DNA of 7,693 bases from Lachnospiraceae bacterium UBA4316 (GTDB lineage: Bacteria; Bacillota; Clostridia; Lachnospirales; Lachnospiraceae): contig DGUG01000189.1 in the NCBI GenBank assembly GCA_002394535.1, positions 1-7,693 on the forward strand, read 5' to 3'. Under the pieces are notes generated by a model. The model searched no databases and was not told the origin of the DNA. It saw only the letters and a program-made list of their open reading frames with translations. The position numbers and the translations under genes were made by a program. Of the stretch, positions 6,524-7,693 are shown in pieces (the stretch's first letter is position 1; each line of letters opens with the position of its first letter).

Positions 6524-7119
6524 AATTCTATGCTTCCTCCGTTTGTAAGATCCTTGCCGTCAAGGAGCAGGAGCTTTTCGGCCATGAGCTTGGAAAATCC
6601 CGCATAAATCGTGCACATTGTAATCAACTCTTCCGTGTCGGTAGCGCTTTCCTCAATGATGTCCTTATGGTCGAGGATGGGACCTGCTACGAGTCTGATT
6701 TGTTTCAGAAAATACTGTATAGTATATTTGTGCCTGTCCGAATAACGGTCATAGATTCTTTTTACTTCCTCTTCCGGAATATTCATGGGAATTATCTTGG
6801 ATATTACCGCTATTGGCAGAATCTGCTTCATAGTACATATCATAACGAGATATGCAATGTGAATGCGGTAGTACTTCTTCTTGACCGGCTCCGGCATTAT
6901 TTTTGTGCGGACATAATTATTAATTGTTGCCGCCGTTATGATCTGCTCATCCTTGAGTTCGGGAGGCAGGTAATCAAGATATTCCTTGAGAAGGATTATG
7001 ATCTGTTCCATATACAGACCGATGTTTGGTATCTCATCCCATGACGGCAGTTTGAATTCTTCAAGATACTTTTCCCATCGGCGGAGTTTCCCGGCGACGA
7101 GGTCTTTGTCGAATTTCAT
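6511..7119 (-). CDS. DUF1836 domain-containing protein
   Basis: The 202-residue soluble protein matches the Firmicute DUF1836 family, judged by LPSWDEIPNIGLYMEQIIILL (about 24-44), the TAATINNYVRTKIMPEPVKKKYYRIHIAYLVMI segment (about 63-95) and the following KQILPIAVI. The TINNYVR...KKYYR pattern resembles the MerR-like winged helix that lets family members be described as putative DNA-binding regulators, but no target is known and I cannot assign one. No membrane helix or signal peptide is visible. The start has AAAGGA about 9 bases upstream, and an extended -10 promoter lies at 7158-7166. It is transcribed divergently from the DegV gene and convergently to the diguanylate cyclase, with its C-terminal RKR and stop lying in the shared palindrome. 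A regulator of the divergent neighbour is a reasonable but unproven idea. Confidence 0.85.
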   Translation of the reverse strand: MKFDKDLVAGKLRRWEKYLEEFKLPSWDEIPNIGLYMEQIIILLKEYLDYLPPELKDEQIITAATINNYVRTKIMPEPVKKKYYRIHIAYLVMICTMKQILPIAVISKIIPMNIPEEEVKRIYDRYSDRHKYTIQYFLKQIRLVAGPILDHKDIIEESATDTEELITMCTIYAGFSKLMAEKLLLLDGKDLTNGGSIELRKR

Positions 7120-7157
7120 GATTTTGATTCCTTTTTACTCATAACGATTTGAATATC

Positions 7158-7166
7158 ATTATATCA
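7158..7166 (-). promoter_or_regulatory. Extended -10 promoter for the DUF1836 gene
   Basis: The minus strand reads TGATATAAT, the same nine bases as the SPFH gene promoter. The predicted start is near 7151, giving a leader of about 32 bases with the AAAGGA ribosome binding site. No convincing -35 box is present at the usual distance. Confidence 0.65.
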
Positions 7167-7199
7167 TTTTGAAAATAAGATTTCATTATGTTTTTAATA

Positions 7200-7228
7200 T
7201 TGACATAGAGAGACCTACTTGGTAATCT
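7200..7228 (+). promoter_or_regulatory. Promoter of the DegV-family gene
   Basis: A perfect TTGACA (7200-7205) is separated by exactly 17 bases from TAATCT (7223-7228), which is preceded by TGG (extended -10). The start is predicted near 7235, giving a leader of about 65 bases. The -10 is also the left arm of the inverted repeat at 7223-7247, so a protein bound there would block RNA polymerase. Confidence 0.6.
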
Positions 7229-7247
7229 AATATACGAAATTAGATTA
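7223..7247. promoter_or_regulatory. Inverted repeat overlapping the degV -10, candidate operator
   Basis: TAATCTAA (7223-7230) and TTAGATTA (7240-7247) are exact inverted copies separated by 9 bases. An outer pair, TGACATA (7201-7207) and TATGTCA (7246-7252), is also inverted. The position over the -10 and start site is typical of a repressor operator. An RNA hairpin is a less likely reading because the left arm lies upstream of the predicted start. The binding protein is unknown. Confidence 0.5.
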
Positions 7248-7277
7248 TGTCATGTAGCAAATAACATAGGGTTTGAA

Positions 7278-7284
7278 TAATCTA
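7278..7284 (+). repeat. Third TAATCTA half-site in the degV leader
   Basis: TAATCTA recurs here 55 bases after the copy at 7223, six bases before the GGAGG ribosome binding site. It is a direct repeat of the left arm of the inverted repeat. A seven-base AT-rich word can recur by chance, but all three copies fall within 62 bases of one promoter. Confidence 0.35.
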
Positions 7285-7299
7285 CAGTGAGGAGGGGCC

Positions 7300-7693
7300 A
7301 TGAGCGAATATGTAATCATGTCGGACACGGGCTGCGACATCGAATTTGATACTTTGGAAGAGTGGGGCGTAGGCTTTTCAAAGCTTACATTTCATTTCGA
7401 AGATGGCGAGGAGCACCTTGAAGGCGAGATGAGCAAGAGTGAATTCTACAACAGGATGCGTGCCGGAGAGGTTAGTAAAACAAGTGCAGTGAATTCCCAG
7501 TCATTCAGGGAACTGTTCGAAGGAGCTCTCAAGCAGGGAAAGGATGTGCTTTACATCGGATTTTCCTCCGGCATCAGTGCAACTTCCAATTCCGGAAAGA
7601 TGGCTGCAAATGAGCTTCGTGAGGAGTATCCCGACAGAAAGATTATTGCAATCGATACTCATTGTGCATCGGCGGGAGAAGGTCTTATACTCG
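7300..7693 (+). CDS. DegV-family fatty-acid-binding protein, 5' part only
   Basis: The first 131 residues are visible and the gene runs off the window; complete family members have about 280-290 residues. The order of motifs is that of DegV/FakB: SDTGCDI (8-14) in place of the common TDS-x-x-D-L start, SKTSAVNS (59-66) at the position of the TSxPs block, FSSGISATSNS (88-98) matching the SSxLSGT lipid-carboxylate loop, and IDTHCASAGEG (118-128) matching the D-x-x-x-x-S-x-G-x-G block. Such proteins bind a fatty acid in the cytosol and present it to the FakA kinase for entry into phospholipid synthesis. The start is clear: GGAGGGG lies right before the ATG, with a TTGACA promoter upstream. No fakA is seen here. 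Several family positions vary (Gly11, Cys12, Ala94), so the lipid preference cannot be inferred. Confidence 0.88.
   Translation, partial: MSEYVIMSDTGCDIEFDTLEEWGVGFSKLTFHFEDGEEHLEGEMSKSEFYNRMRAGEVSKTSAVNSQSFRELFEGALKQGKDVLYIGFSSGISATSNSGKMAANELREEYPDRKIIAIDTHCASAGEGLIL

Noticed and set aside
7201..7290. Possible riboswitch in the degV leader
   Set aside because: The predicted leader is only about 65 bases, matches no riboswitch core I recognise, and the stem's left arm lies upstream of the likely transcription start.
1..7693. CRISPR array, insertion sequence, tRNA or phage genes
   Set aside because: No regularly spaced repeats, transposase, cloverleaf-like sequence or phage protein is visible on either strand.

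Overview
The window looks like chromosomal DNA from a low-to-mid GC Firmicute, most likely a Lachnospiraceae-type Clostridium. This is inferred from AGGAG-type ribosome binding sites, TGnTATAAT promoters, a DegV protein, a DUF1836 protein, and a LacI-like sensor fused to a GGDEF domain. No taxonomic marker gene is present, so the family-level guess is tentative. I see no rRNA, tRNA, CRISPR array, transposase or phage gene.

Layout. Positions 1-492 hold the 3' end of an integral membrane acyltransferase on the + strand. It converges on a two-gene minus-strand unit: an SPFH/stomatin-like protein (968-1858), then a small membrane-anchored protein with a duplicated HxxHCDA motif (532-930). A hairpin at 500-526 separates the two directions. 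The 1859-1990 gap holds divergent promoters. From 1991 to 6504 runs a tightly packed + strand cluster of four genes: a diacylglycerol-kinase-family lipid kinase, a patatin-like phospholipase (4-base ATGA overlap), a secreted SGNH/sialate-O-acetylesterase-like esterase (33-base gap), and a cytosolic LacI-type-sensor/GGDEF diguanylate cyclase (6-base gap). This cluster ends in a perfect 24-base palindrome (6496-6519), which also holds the last codons and stop of a convergent DUF1836 gene (6511-7119, minus). The 7120-7299 gap holds a promoter for DUF1836 and a strong promoter with inverted repeats for a DegV-family fatty-acid-binding protein (7300 to the right edge, incomplete).

How the genes may work together (inference). 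Several products concern membranes and acyl groups: the acyltransferase, SPFH scaffold, lipid kinase, patatin lipase and DegV protein. The lipid kinase and patatin are translationally coupled, which suggests linked phospholipid turnover. The secreted esterase next to a soluble, sugar-binding-fold diguanylate cyclase suggests that a product of carbohydrate deacetylation, or another small ligand, might tune cyclic-di-GMP. The most unusual items are the sensor-cyclase fusion and its esterase partner, the apparently leaderless lipid kinase mRNA, the palindromic terminator shared by two coding ends, the repeated TAATCTA sites before degV, and the small HxxHCDA protein beside the SPFH gene.
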